A model generated the notes under the pieces. That model worked only from the letters and a program-made list of their open reading frames with translations. It ran no database searches and was not told where the DNA came from. The position numbers and the translations under genes are program-made. From the NCBI GenBank assembly GCA_964541725.1, contig CAZIQG010000030.1, forward strand, positions 1 through 12,195: a stretch of 12,195 bases of DNA. Reading direction: 5' to 3'. This stretch comes from JAGOUY01 sp964541725. Lineage in GTDB: Bacteria > Patescibacteriota > Patescibacteriia > 2-12-FULL-60-25. Position 1 is the first letter of the stretch, and every line of letters starts with the position of its first letter. Shown here piece by piece: positions 1 through 7,590 of the stretch.

Positions 1-3000
1 CTCTTCCGCATTCCGAAAATTTGGCTCGTGTCCGTAGATCGTGCGAAAGGTCTGACGAACCCGAGGTAACTGAGCACGCTCTTGGGCAAGGCTTCTCATT
101 TCTGGCACAACCCCACGTGCCATCCGTTCTAAATCCGTCACCGACACCCTCGATGTGCGCATCGTCTCATACGCATCTCGTAATAAGGCCTCCCGTTCGC
201 CCATGCCCAAACGCGCCGTCACATCAGAAGCGCCATACGCAAGGAATACCGAATGAGCAATACGCGTTTCCACAGAGGAATCTAAACGAAGCCTGCGTAA
301 ATCCTGCTCCACACGCGTAAGGGCTTGCGCTTCCCGCGTTAAGTCACGCTGGCCGTTGTTCAAAAGTTCTGCGATGCGAAGCGGATCCGCCAGATTAAGA
401 ACGGTAGTAATCGGGGATGTAGATGGAGGGATGCTTAACGGAGGAACAGGAGAAGAGATAGGCGGATCAACAACAGAAGGCTTTTCCTGTGCAGGCTGGA
501 TAAACGTCCAGGTAACTGGCGTCACCAATCCACTCCCCGATGAGCCACTCGTGGCTCCGCCTCCACCTCCAGAACTTCCGCTACTTGAAGGACCATCATT
601 ATCCAAAACCGTTACCGTCACCGTTCCAACATTGGTAGATTGAGGATATCCAGACGCCGTGGATGCAGAAATCGTATGAGTGATTATCATGGTTTGCGAA
701 CCATCGATACTCGTATCATCAAGAGCAGCAACCGTGACCGTCTGAGGCGTGCTCCAATTGGAAGAGGTAAACGATAACGTGCTCGGAGAAGCATCTGCTA
801 CGACAAGCGAAGAGGTGAGAGCAATCTGAACCGTACTCGTGGGTTGCGACGTTAACACAACTGTATAGCTACCAGCCGTATTCCCCTCCGTCACCGTTAA
901 TGCAGAAGCAGACAGCGTGACTCCCGCCGTATCATTATCTGTAATGCTATACGTTAAAGAAGTATTTGAACCTAACGTTGCCTGCGAAGGTGAAGAAAGC
1001 GTAAAAACAACTGTTTCCGATCCTTCCAACATCGCATCATCAACCACTACCAGGTCAATGGTCGCCGTGGTATTTCCAATCGGAATGGTAGCTGTTCCAT
1101 CCGCCAATGTATAATCCGTTCCCCCACCCGTAGCGGTTCCTGTTAACGCATAGTTAACCGTCACCGTTTCAAAATGAGCGGCGCTCAACAAGATCCGAAC
1201 AGACGTAGCTGTCACACTTTCGAGAGCAGAAGCCGTAGCCTGGGCAAATTGAACCGTCGGCACCGTCCCATCCACAATAAAGGCAATCGCCCCACTATTC
1301 GCCGTCGTGTAGGAAGATTCAACCGCATTCGCGTCCACGGTTTTCACACGCCAATAATAGGAACCATCCGACAAGGTTTGCCCAGACGAGCCAACACTAT
1401 AGCTCCCTGATCCTGACACTTGCCCCACTTGAAAGGTACGCGCGCCCTGAGCCGCTAAAGCCGAGGTATAATCGACAACCGGGGAAGAAAAATCACTCGA
1501 ATTATCAATTTGGATTCTGTATTTCACTGTATCAGCCACATCCGGATCAGACAGTGTAAAAGAAAACGTAGGGGTATTTGTCCCTGTGGTAGATCCGTTC
1601 ACGAGCGCCGTCGGACCAAGTGACGTAGGAGTGCTTGGCGACTGATTCAAAAGAACACTTAAAAAGCTACCGGCCTGACCCGCACCGCTTCCACCACTAA
1701 ACTCACCCCCCGCTCCCCCGGATACATCAAATGTAGCCGTCGTAGATGCGCCAGAAGAAAAACTGACATTCATCCTTCCACCACCACCACCAGCGCCCTG
1801 TTGAGAACCCGTACCACCTGCAACCGTATATGTACCTGACCCGCTAATAGAACCGGACGTAATCCAAATAGATCCCCCGGATCCAGCACTTTGCGCCAAA
1901 AGAACAGAAGCACTCTGTCCAGCCGCTGAGATCGTACCAGAATTACTTAACGCACCTGTAATATTCAAACGGATTCGACCACCTCCGTTAGCACCAGCCG
2001 TACCGGCGCCACCGCCACCTGATGAACCAACGAGGCTTGGACTTGCTGAACTTCCATAGGTAGATCCAGCACCTTCTCCGTAGTTACCACCCGAACCTCC
2101 ATGCCCACCACCACCCCAACGATATGGACCGTATCCAGTAACGCTAGAAGCGCAAACCCCCGTAGTTTCACTTGGACCTCTACCAACATCATTCGTTGTA
2201 CCAGCACAACCCTTTCCAGATGCACTAATAGAAGAATTTGAAGAGATACTCAACGAAGCAATCGTCGAAGAAACACTCGTGTAAAGATGAGATGATTGAG
2301 TCAACGTAAGACCCACGGTATCAGTAAAAGTTAGAGCCGAAAGGGCATTTGACGTACCATGATTTTGAGCTCCATAAAATACAAAATTAGTAAATGTTAG
2401 TGACGAAGGACCCTGAAAAAACGTACGTGATCCCGCTTTCGTATTGGAAACCGTAGAAGAGGTGGCAATCCATGTCGATGTAGCACCAAGCGTGAGGGTG
2501 TCAAGATTCGAAAAAGTCCATATTGTCGAGGTTGAATAGATTCCCGCATGGCCTAAAAGAGAAACGTTACTGATTGACCCGCTAAAGCTCATTGTTGAAC
2601 TAGACATGGAAAGCAACTGAGTGGATGACACAGTCACACTGCTATAATTATTTGAACAGATCCAATCTACCGAATTGAGATTGATCGTCTGAGCCTCAAG
2701 AAGCAACGCACCTCCAGTCCCCATACACCGAAATAATGCCCCAGGATAGGCATAGATTTGCTGTCTAACAAGATCAACCGTAGAAGAAACATAAATACCA
2801 CCCGTCACATAGATCGTTCCCGCACCATCATCCGATGTCCTATCTAATAAAAAAGCCGTACCGTTCGATCCATCGCCAGCTGTTCCCTGCGCATTATCAC
2901 CACCTCGAACCCCTTTTCTCGCCGTCACATTTTGCGGAGAAATGCCCCCATCCGTCGCATAATAAATAGCTACTCTCCCTCCACCACCACCAGCGCCCTG

Positions 3001-3819
3001 CTCGATCCCAGTTCCGCCATTCGCCTGCACACTCCCACTCAAAACTAATGTTGATGCCTGTAGATAAATTGACCCCCCTGAACCCGCGCCAGAAACACCT
3101 GCGATTCCAGTCATCGTTGCGTTTGCTAAAACAGAACCGGAAATAGTAAGGGTTTGCGTAGCAATAAGGCGTACACGACCACCACCACTCCCTCCAGGCT
3201 CAGAACCAGATCCACCTCCACCAGAAGAACCTAGGTACGTAGGATTAAACTGGTCTCCATACAGAACCGTGGCAGCACCCTCTCCATAGGTTCCTCCTGT
3301 CCCACCATGAGATGCACCACCCCAACGACTTTTTCCGTAACCAGCAGTTCCTCCAGAGCAAGTGCCCGTTGTTAAATCAGGACCTCTTCCTTGCTCAGTT
3401 GCAACTCCACTACATCCCTTATCTGAAACATTGACAGAACCTAAAACGGATATATTTCGTGCAGTAATCTGAACACCATTTGAGTCTTCAGGACGATGAG
3501 TGACTGTCGCACCGGATTCAATAACAAGATCATCAGTCGCCCCTAAAACCATCGCGCTTGAACTCCCCATCGTCATTGTGTAACCATTTTTCACCGTAAC
3601 AGTTCCGCCGGACAAATCCGTGGTTCCGAGCCAAGTAGTACTTACACTTCCTTCAATATTAATCGAGGTACAACTATTATTGTTTATATACGTCTGCGTA
3701 ATCACCGTAGGCGTAGAAATCGAACAGACCGCCGCATGGCTAGCAGATGACCATCCAAGAAAAATAGTGAGGATGAGCAAAAAAATGCTTATTTTATACA
3801 TAGAGAAAAAAGATCGCAT
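1..3819 (-). CDS. Large secreted multidomain surface protein, 3' end beyond the window
   Basis: The frame is open for all 1273 codons from ATG at 3819 to the window edge, with no stop. Residues 1-30 form a signal peptide (hydrophobic core SIFLLILTIFLG, cleavage near ASHA). Two Gly-rich modules of about 155 residues (134-288 and 536-688) each hold two Cys 18 residues apart, GYG-RWGG-HGG, GSSGGGG and QGAGGGGGR. Between them is a Ser/Thr-rich region like a beta-solenoid. Then come an Fn3/Ig-like domain (727-854, YYWRVKTVD), a Calx-beta domain (855-963, ending ITDND), a second Calx-beta-like domain (966-1075, ending VLDND), a Gly/Ser and Pro-rich linker (1076-1135), and a charged helical region to the edge. 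The last part resembles a C-terminal module I recall from patescibacterial surface proteins (GHEPNFRN); that is memory, not a search. ATG at 3801 also follows a pyrimidine tract and gives a shorter signal peptide. Likely envelope or adhesion protein; no catalytic motif seen. Confidence 0.88.
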   Translation of the reverse strand, partial: MRSFFSMYKISIFLLILTIFLGWSSASHAAVCSISTPTVITQTYINNNSCTSINIEGSVSTTWLGTTDLSGGTVTVKNGYTMTMGSSSAMVLGATDDLVIESGATVTHRPEDSNGVQITARNISVLGSVNVSDKGCSGVATEQGRGPDLTTGTCSGGTAGYGKSRWGGASHGGTGGTYGEGAATVLYGDQFNPTYLGSSGGGGSGSEPGGSGGGRVRLIATQTLTISGSVLANATMTGIAGVSGAGSGGSIYLQASTLVLSGSVQANGGTGIEQGAGGGGGRVAIYYATDGGISPQNVTARKGVRGGDNAQGTAGDGSNGTAFLLDRTSDDGAGTIYVTGGIYVSSTVDLVRQQIYAYPGALFRCMGTGGALLLEAQTINLNSVDWICSNNYSSVTVSSTQLLSMSSSTMSFSGSISNVSLLGHAGIYSTSTIWTFSNLDTLTLGATSTWIATSSTVSNTKAGSRTFFQGPSSLTFTNFVFYGAQNHGTSNALSALTFTDTVGLTLTQSSHLYTSVSSTIASLSISSNSSISASGKGCAGTTNDVGRGPSETTGVCASSVTGYGPYRWGGGGHGGSGGNYGEGAGSTYGSSASPSLVGSSGGGGAGTAGANGGGRIRLNITGALSNSGTISAAGQSASVLLAQSAGSGGSIWITSGSISGSGTYTVAGGTGSQQGAGGGGGRMNVSFSSGASTTATFDVSGGAGGEFSGGSGAGQAGSFLSVLLNQSPSTPTSLGPTALVNGSTTGTNTPTFSFTLSDPDVADTVKYRIQIDNSSDFSSPVVDYTSALAAQGARTFQVGQVSGSGSYSVGSSGQTLSDGSYYWRVKTVDANAVESSYTTANSGAIAFIVDGTVPTVQFAQATASALESVTATSVRILLSAAHFETVTVNYALTGTATGGGTDYTLADGTATIPIGNTTATIDLVVVDDAMLEGSETVVFTLSSPSQATLGSNTSLTYSITDNDTAGVTLSASALTVTEGNTAGSYTVVLTSQPTSTVQIALTSSLVVADASPSTLSFTSSNWSTPQTVTVAALDDTSIDGSQTMIITHTISASTASGYPQSTNVGTVTVTVLDNDGPSSSGSSGGGGGATSGSSGSGLVTPVTWTFIQPAQEKPSVVDPPISSPVPPLSIPPSTSPITTVLNLADPLRIAELLNNGQRDLTREAQALTRVEQDLRRLRLDSSVETRIAHSVFLAYGASDVTARLGMGEREALLRDAYETMRTSRVSVTDLERMARGVVPEMRSLAQERAQLPRVRQTFRTIYGHEPNFRNAEE
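1756..2214 (-). repeat. Gly-rich extracellular module, copy 2
   Basis: This is the second copy (residues 536-688). It starts at KGCAG with the same 18-residue Cys spacing, then YRWGGGGHGGSGG, LVGSSGGGGAG, SAGSGGSIWITSG and ends QGAGGGGGRMNVSFSS. The conserved order of motifs, rather than simple Gly richness, shows true duplication. The pattern GGSGGSIWI followed by NGG-GGGGGGR is one I recognise from secreted proteins of many bacteria; no function is established from sequence alone. Confidence 0.8.
2956..3420 (-). repeat. Gly-rich extracellular module, copy 1
   Basis: This is the first of two homologous modules within one surface protein (residues 134-288). It starts at KGCSG, has a second Cys 18 residues on, then RWGGASHGGTGG, YLGSSGGGGSG, GAGSGGSIYLQA and ends QGAGGGGGRVAIYYA. 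Copy 2 follows the same order. The two are clearly diverged at DNA level, apart from an 18-nt identical stretch at 2983-3000 and 1783-1800. The paired Cys could form a disulfide outside the cell. Confidence 0.8.
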
Positions 3820-3852
3820 AAGAACAGACAGGTGAAACACCCAGTATGAGCA

Positions 3853-3882
3853 ACAATACCACAAATCGTCTATCAACAACAG
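3853..3882 (-). promoter_or_regulatory. Possible weak promoter for the large surface gene
   Basis: Reading the minus strand, TATTGT (3853-3858) preceded by TGG could be an extended -10. CTGTTG (3877-3882) lies 18 nt upstream as a poor -35. The predicted start of transcription near 3846 leaves a leader of about 27 nt. The match is weak, and the gene may instead be cotranscribed with the genes upstream. Confidence 0.25.
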
Positions 3883-3916
3883 AGATAGCTTCTCGAAAGA
3901 TAATAAAGAAAAACGC

Positions 3917-4190
3917 CTAAGAAACCTCAAAACCATTCACCGATCCATAGTATCCAGAGGTGGTCTCGTCTACACAGATCAGATCCTGACGCTGCAAATC
4001 GATGAAGTGCTGGACGACACTCTGTCTGTCGAAAGACTCTTTGCTCAGGATCCTATCCACCAGCTCACAGCACTCGATCTCTTCATCCGGCGACAGAACC
4101 AGGAGGGTGAGTCTGTGAACCGTCTCAAACGGAGCAGGACGATAGGTGAGATATGGAAGTTTTTTGTTCGTATTTGATAGCCGATCTCAC
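3917..4190 (-). pseudogene. Small gene interrupted by a one-base frame change in an A6 run
   Basis: A strong Shine-Dalgarno is followed by GTG at 4190, which reads MRSAIKYEQK and would stop after 21 codons. Skipping one A of the six at 4160-4165 moves it into a frame open for about 80 more codons to TAG at 3917-3919. That frame has no ATG, GTG or TTG in its first half and a TGA directly upstream, so it cannot start by itself. The joined product would be about 90 residues: LPYLTYRPAPFETV, a strand HRLTLLVLS, acidic helix PDEEIECCELVDRILS, helix FDRQSVVQHFIDLQRQ, and a hairpin ending NGFEVS. This order resembles a small winged-helix or PqqD-like fold, but that is a guess from pattern only. It sits 37 nt after the stop of one surface gene and 97 nt before another. 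It could be a real mutation, a homopolymer sequencing error, or +1 recoding. Confidence 0.6.
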
Positions 4191-4199
4191 TATTTCACA

Positions 4200-4205
4200 C
4201 CTCCC
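4200..4205 (-). promoter_or_regulatory. Strong Shine-Dalgarno before the frame-broken small gene
   Basis: The minus strand reads GGGAGG, 9 nt before GTG at 4190. It is the only strong Shine-Dalgarno correctly placed before a start codon in this window. It is therefore the main evidence that the broken gene is, or was recently, translated from that GTG. Confidence 0.6.
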
Positions 4206-4227
4206 TCACCTCGTGAAGATGTTTGTC

Positions 4228-6777
4228 TTAAAACCCGTTCCCCAACCCAATGACAACGAATAGCGACCGACCAATCCTATAGTCCAACCAACGCCCAGCC
4301 AATACACCAATGGAAACAGGGCAAAAAACAGGCTTACCCCTCACAGGACAACCGACCCCTCTCCAACCCCTGAACCCTGGATGATACGAGTGAGAACTCA
4401 CCAAACGATCGCTGATCGAAAAAGAGGTTACCGGCGGACTCACAAACGGTCGCACAGATGAAGCGGATGTATTCGTGAAGGTAAAGGTGACCGGCGTGGA
4501 AGTGGAGGAACTGGCCGTGGTAGCTCCCCCTCCAGAACCAACGACCGGAGCAATCACAACAGGGGGCGAAGGAGGAACGATGACTTCAGGCGCATCTCCA
4601 AACGTCCATCCAACGTTCCCCCCTACATCAACCGAAGTTTTCCCCGCATAGAAGCCGACACCACCACTCGCATGAGCATCTTTAATGGATAAATACGTTG
4701 AGCGGAACGCCGTCGAACCACGAGAAATAAGATGAAAAAACGAACCATCGCTCGAAGAAATAAGACTGATAAGGTTTCCCATGTTCCCATTTACCTGCCA
4801 GGTAGTAAATGTATACGTAGCTCCTTGCAAAAACTGGAGCGTATGAGCTACACGATTATCATCCTTAAAATCCACGGCCGTGAGCGGCAGAGAGAAAACA
4901 TAGCTTCCAGCGCCATTCCCCGTAATCCAAAGATTGTTGAACGTGGCAGCGCCTACGCCCGCCGCAATCGTCTTGGTAATAGCACTCTCATCTGTGAATA
5001 CAAGCGTCGATGAACCCGGCAAGAGGGTCATCCCCGTCGAGACTGCTCCATTCCAAACGGTCCCACTCCCCGTAATATTCCAGGTTCCCGTTCCCATCTT
5101 AAGCGTACGCGTATTCAACGTATTACTCGCAAATGCGCCCGTCGTTACGTTATAGGTCGCGGCATCAAACGTCCCCATCACAAGATTGAATGTTCGCGTT
5201 GTATCAAGATAAAGATCAGAGCCAAGCGTATACGTCCCACCAGGAGTATTAACATTAATTCCCCGAAAATTCGCGGGCAGAATCAACCCAGCACCGCTAT
5301 ACACGTGATTTCCTCGTCCATTTAAGTTAAGGACATCCGTTCCTGCGGCCGCATCATTCACCGTGATGGACATATTTGGCGAATACAGCACACTTCCAAA
5401 CACAAGATGACCCGAAGAATACGGATTAACGTAATTCAACGCTGGACGATTCGTCACTTGAGAAAAATCCATCGTACCTATACGCATCATATCAAAATCT
5501 ACCCTTTGCCCTTCGCTCGTAAAGGAGTGCGCATCCCAAATCGCCGTATCCTGCGGTAACGGAACGGTCGCACCCGAGGGCCCGCCACTCGTCGCCGACC
5601 AATGATCGGTAGATGACATGACTCCCGTGTCGCCAACCCAATATCTCGTAACGGCCGGCGAAGTCGTAATACCGCTATTTCCCCCACAATCCCCTAATGA
5701 ATCTCCCGTTACAGGCACAGCGGCTCCCGTGATAACAATATCCGCAAGATCAATGTTCGTGAACACAACAGAACCCGTCGCACCCAATGCAACCGTGGCC
5801 GAAGCACCGGTCGTCGACGCGCGAAAACGACCACGATTCTTCGCCGCATCAAATCCAATATAGGTAAACACGCCATTCACGCTCCAGGTAGCGCCAGAAT
5901 CAATCTCTAAAAGACGATTACCCGCCCCAAGCAACGTTCCATTGATGGTCAAATGATGGAATGTTCCATTACCGGTCGGTGTAAATCCACCAGGTAATCG
6001 AATAACGGAAACATCATAAAAGGCAGTTCCTCCCAACGCGAACACCAATCTCCCAACGACCGTTTTATCAAAAATGAGAGACGAAGTACCCGCATCAAAC
6101 GCAAAGTTGGCATTATTGTCAGCAAAATTAACAGAAGTCCCACGAATCGTAACGGTCGAAGCACCTAACGCAATCGTTTTTGTGCCAACCCCAAGAACCC
6201 AACTCCCAAGCGTAACCGCTTGTCCATTCGTGTCCAACATCCCATTCGTATTCGTGGTGAGTGCCGTTGCTACTTGCGCAAATGCATCCTGCAGCACCCA
6301 ACCTCCCCCAAGACCATCCCAAACAACCGGACCACCAAAGGTGACTCCGTTCGAAGTAATCGTATTTCCCACGGAAGTCGCCGCAAACGTCATCGTACCC
6401 GTATGCGACCAAACACCTCTTAATGGGCCCGTAAAACTGCTAAAAACACTCACGGGTGCACTCCCAGCAAATGTCAGGGCACCAGAAGCTGGATTAGCCA
6501 TCGTCAAGCTGGCAGCCTGAGCCGCAGATGTGACGGTAACCGTGTAATCTATCGCATGCGAAGCAGTATCAAAGACAACATCATCCGAAGCCGAAGGAAC
6601 ACTCGCCCCACCCGGACCACCCGACGTCTCACTCCAATGCTCCGTCGTCGATGCATCCCAATCCCCTGTTCCTCCTACCCAAAAACGAGTGCTCGCGTCA
6701 GCTACCGTGACACATCCAAGCACCACAAACAACGCCAAACATACCGAGGCAAGGGTAGAAGTAAAGCGAGGAATCAT
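4228..6777 (-). CDS. Secreted surface protein with two WVGGTG-type repeats
   Basis: An 849-residue protein if started at ATG 6777. That start gives a compact signal peptide (MIPRFTS, hydrophobic ASVCLALFVVLG, cleavage near ADA) and has the CU-rich upstream context seen at other starts here. The frame also opens further up (ATG 6837, TTG 6843), but that extension would run through the hairpin at 6811-6832. VLGC is a marginal lipobox. Two related halves begin TRFWVGGTGDW (residue 30) and TRYWVGDTGV (377). Each continues HWS-TSGG-GA-VP and D-rich residues, followed by a long Thr/Gly/Asn-rich stretch like a beta-solenoid. GDCGGNSGIT precedes the second repeat. A Pro/Gly/Ser linker (727-778) leads to a 70-residue tail rich in Gly, Trp and Arg with different codon use. 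Such repeats are common in large surface proteins of Patescibacteria and Bacteroidetes as I recall. No enzymatic motif; probably envelope or adhesive. Confidence 0.85.
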   Translation of the reverse strand: MIPRFTSTLASVCLALFVVLGCVTVADASTRFWVGGTGDWDASTTEHWSETSGGPGGASVPSASDDVVFDTASHAIDYTVTVTSAAQAASLTMANPASGALTFAGSAPVSVFSSFTGPLRGVWSHTGTMTFAATSVGNTITSNGVTFGGPVVWDGLGGGWVLQDAFAQVATALTTNTNGMLDTNGQAVTLGSWVLGVGTKTIALGASTVTIRGTSVNFADNNANFAFDAGTSSLIFDKTVVGRLVFALGGTAFYDVSVIRLPGGFTPTGNGTFHHLTINGTLLGAGNRLLEIDSGATWSVNGVFTYIGFDAAKNRGRFRASTTGASATVALGATGSVVFTNIDLADIVITGAAVPVTGDSLGDCGGNSGITTSPAVTRYWVGDTGVMSSTDHWSATSGGPSGATVPLPQDTAIWDAHSFTSEGQRVDFDMMRIGTMDFSQVTNRPALNYVNPYSSGHLVFGSVLYSPNMSITVNDAAAGTDVLNLNGRGNHVYSGAGLILPANFRGINVNTPGGTYTLGSDLYLDTTRTFNLVMGTFDAATYNVTTGAFASNTLNTRTLKMGTGTWNITGSGTVWNGAVSTGMTLLPGSSTLVFTDESAITKTIAAGVGAATFNNLWITGNGAGSYVFSLPLTAVDFKDDNRVAHTLQFLQGATYTFTTWQVNGNMGNLISLISSSDGSFFHLISRGSTAFRSTYLSIKDAHASGGVGFYAGKTSVDVGGNVGWTFGDAPEVIVPPSPPVVIAPVVGSGGGATTASSSTSTPVTFTFTNTSASSVRPFVSPPVTSFSISDRLVSSHSYHPGFRGWRGVGCPVRGKPVFCPVSIGVLAGRWLDYRIGRSLFVVIGLGNGF
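5521..5649 (-). repeat. WVGGTG-type repeat, copy 2
   Basis: TRYWVGDTGV, then DHWSATSGGPSGATVPLPQD and WDAHSF. It aligns with copy 1 over about 43 residues, with the W, GG, HWS, TSGG and VP positions kept, and marks the start of the second half of the protein. Confidence 0.75.
6559..6690 (-). repeat. WVGGTG-type repeat, copy 1
   Basis: TRFWVGGTGDW, then EHWSETSGGPGGASVPSASD and VVFDTAS. It marks the start of the first half of the secreted protein, directly after the signal peptide. Confidence 0.75.
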
Positions 6778-6810
6778 AGATAAAATAGATGTATATGCAG
6801 CCAAGAATCT

Positions 6811-6832
6811 AAAACCCGGCCGAAGCCGAGTT
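6811..6832 (-). terminator. UUCG hairpin with short U tract in the surface-gene leader
   Basis: The minus-strand RNA reads AACUCGGC, loop UUCG, GCCGGGUU: 8 pairs including one G-U, followed by UUUUAGAUU. It lies between the promoter at 6908-6936 and the likely start codon at 6777. It could be an intrinsic terminator or attenuator, or simply a stable structure. The U tract is only four bases long, and it cannot act on the plus strand, where no T run follows. Confidence 0.45.
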
Positions 6833-6878
6833 CGCATGAGCAATCTTATGCTGTCAACGATGAAGATGTTTTATGCCT

Positions 6879-6884
6879 ACCTCC
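6879..6884 (-). promoter_or_regulatory. Shine-Dalgarno-like GGAGGT with no start codon in range
   Basis: The minus strand reads GGAGGT about 20 nt after the predicted transcript start. No ATG, GTG or TTG follows at 5-12 nt. The first TTG gives a four-codon frame (TTG ACA GCA TAA), and the large frame opens only at 6843. It may be a decoy or control element of the leader, or chance. Confidence 0.35.
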
Positions 6885-6907
6885 AAAAGCCAAAAAGGCA
6901 ACCGCCC

Positions 6908-6936
6908 ACTATACACGATTTTGACCATTTTGGCAA
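6908..6936 (-). promoter_or_regulatory. Sigma70-type promoter for the secreted-protein gene
   Basis: On the minus strand, TTGCCA (6931-6936) and TATAGT (6908-6913, five of six consensus bases) are separated by exactly 17 nt. Transcription would start near 6901, giving a leader of about 125 nt before ATG 6777. It lies downstream of the ribosomal-operon terminator, as expected for an independent unit. Confidence 0.65.
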
Positions 6937-7017
6937 GCCTTTACCCTCATTTTTTGCTTATTTTAAGCGATATTTATACGTTCCAGGGCAACTATATTTA
7001 TCCTTATCAGAGCAACC

Positions 7018-7046
7018 AAAAGAGTAGGCCAAATAGCCTGCTCTTT
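7018..7046 (-). terminator. Intrinsic terminator after rpsI
   Basis: Minus-strand RNA: AAAGAG, C, AGGC, loop UAUUUG, GCCU, A, CUCUUUU. This is a 6+4 bp stem with one C-A mismatch ending in a U run, 17 nt after the rpsI stop. It closes the nine-gene operon. Confidence 0.75.
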
Positions 7047-7063
7047 GTGATTCAATCGTACGA

Positions 7064-7588
7064 TTAACGCTTGGACCACTGTGGCGAACGACGCGCCTTC
7101 TTAAGACCCGGTTTCTTACGCTCCTTGGCACGTGGATCACGTGTCATGTAGCCAAGTTTCTTGAGGGTCTTGCGATAGGTTGGGTTGAGCTCTACCAATG
7201 CGCGGGCGACACCCAAACGCACGGCTTCCGCTTGACCACGCATACCACCTCCGGTCACGGTAGCAATCACATCCATCCCCGTTTCCATACCAACTACCTT
7301 GAGCGCCATCTTCACCAAGCCACCAAGTTCAAAGCCGGGGAAGCAGACTTCTGCATCACGACCATTGACCTTGATTTGACCCGTTCCATTTTTGACAAGC
7401 TTCACACGGGCAATCGCCGTCTTGCGACGACCAAGGCCATTAATGTAAGAGCCAGCTTCCAAACGTGGAGCAGGAGCAACCACTTCGGCAGCCACCGTCT
7501 CTTCTTTTTCCTTCGTCTTCTTTACGGCTTTTGCGCGAGGAGCTTTAGGGGCTGCTGCGGCCGTCTTTTTCTTAGGTTCCGTAGCCAT
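7064..7588 (-). CDS. rpsI: 30S ribosomal protein uS9 (S9)
   Basis: Small-subunit head protein whose C-terminal tail reaches the P-site tRNA. At 174 residues it is longer than the usual 130 or so. The conserved domain starts near residue 50 (INGLGRRKTAIARVKL) and holds GGGMRGQAEAVRLGVARAL and the classical end RRSPQWSKR. Residues 1-45 are a low-complexity tail of Ala, Lys, Pro and Glu with no counterpart in standard S9. ATG at 7588 follows the rplM stop by 2 nt, in the context GTGAAATAACTATGGC that also precedes rplM. No other start would remove the tail while keeping the domain, since the next Met codon lies well inside it. It is the last gene of the operon, with the intrinsic terminator 17 nt downstream. 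Confidence 0.96.
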   Translation of the reverse strand: MATEPKKKTAAAAPKAPRAKAVKKTKEKEETVAAEVVAPAPRLEAGSYINGLGRRKTAIARVKLVKNGTGQIKVNGRDAEVCFPGFELGGLVKMALKVVGMETGMDVIATVTGGGMRGQAEAVRLGVARALVELNPTYRKTLKKLGYMTRDPRAKERKKPGLKKARRSPQWSKR

Positions 7589-7590
7589 AG

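Noticed and set aside
1741..3420. CCACCA-rich stretches on the plus strand, looking like tandem DNA repeats
   Set aside because: They are the complement of Gly codons in the Gly-rich modules and have no regular period or spacer, so they are neither CRISPR nor microsatellite arrays.
1..3819. Possible UGA recoding (code 25, as in Gracilibacteria)
   Set aside because: The 1273-codon surface frame and all ribosomal genes contain no in-frame UGA, which would be expected at many Gly positions in such Gly-rich proteins under that code.
4335..4380. Possible G-quadruplex on the minus strand near the end of the secreted-protein gene
   Set aside because: Four G runs exist, but one loop is about 15 nt long, so it does not meet usual criteria.
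6852..6857. A perfect TTGACA on the minus strand within the surface-gene leader
   Set aside because: No acceptable -10 follows at 16-19 nt (the sequence there is near CGAACT), while a better promoter lies at 6908-6936.
6956..6968. Inverted repeat GCTTA-TTT-TAAGC upstream of the surface-gene promoter
   Set aside because: The stem is short and AT-rich, it has no T run on its 3' side on either strand, and it lies in an AT-rich region where such repeats arise by chance.
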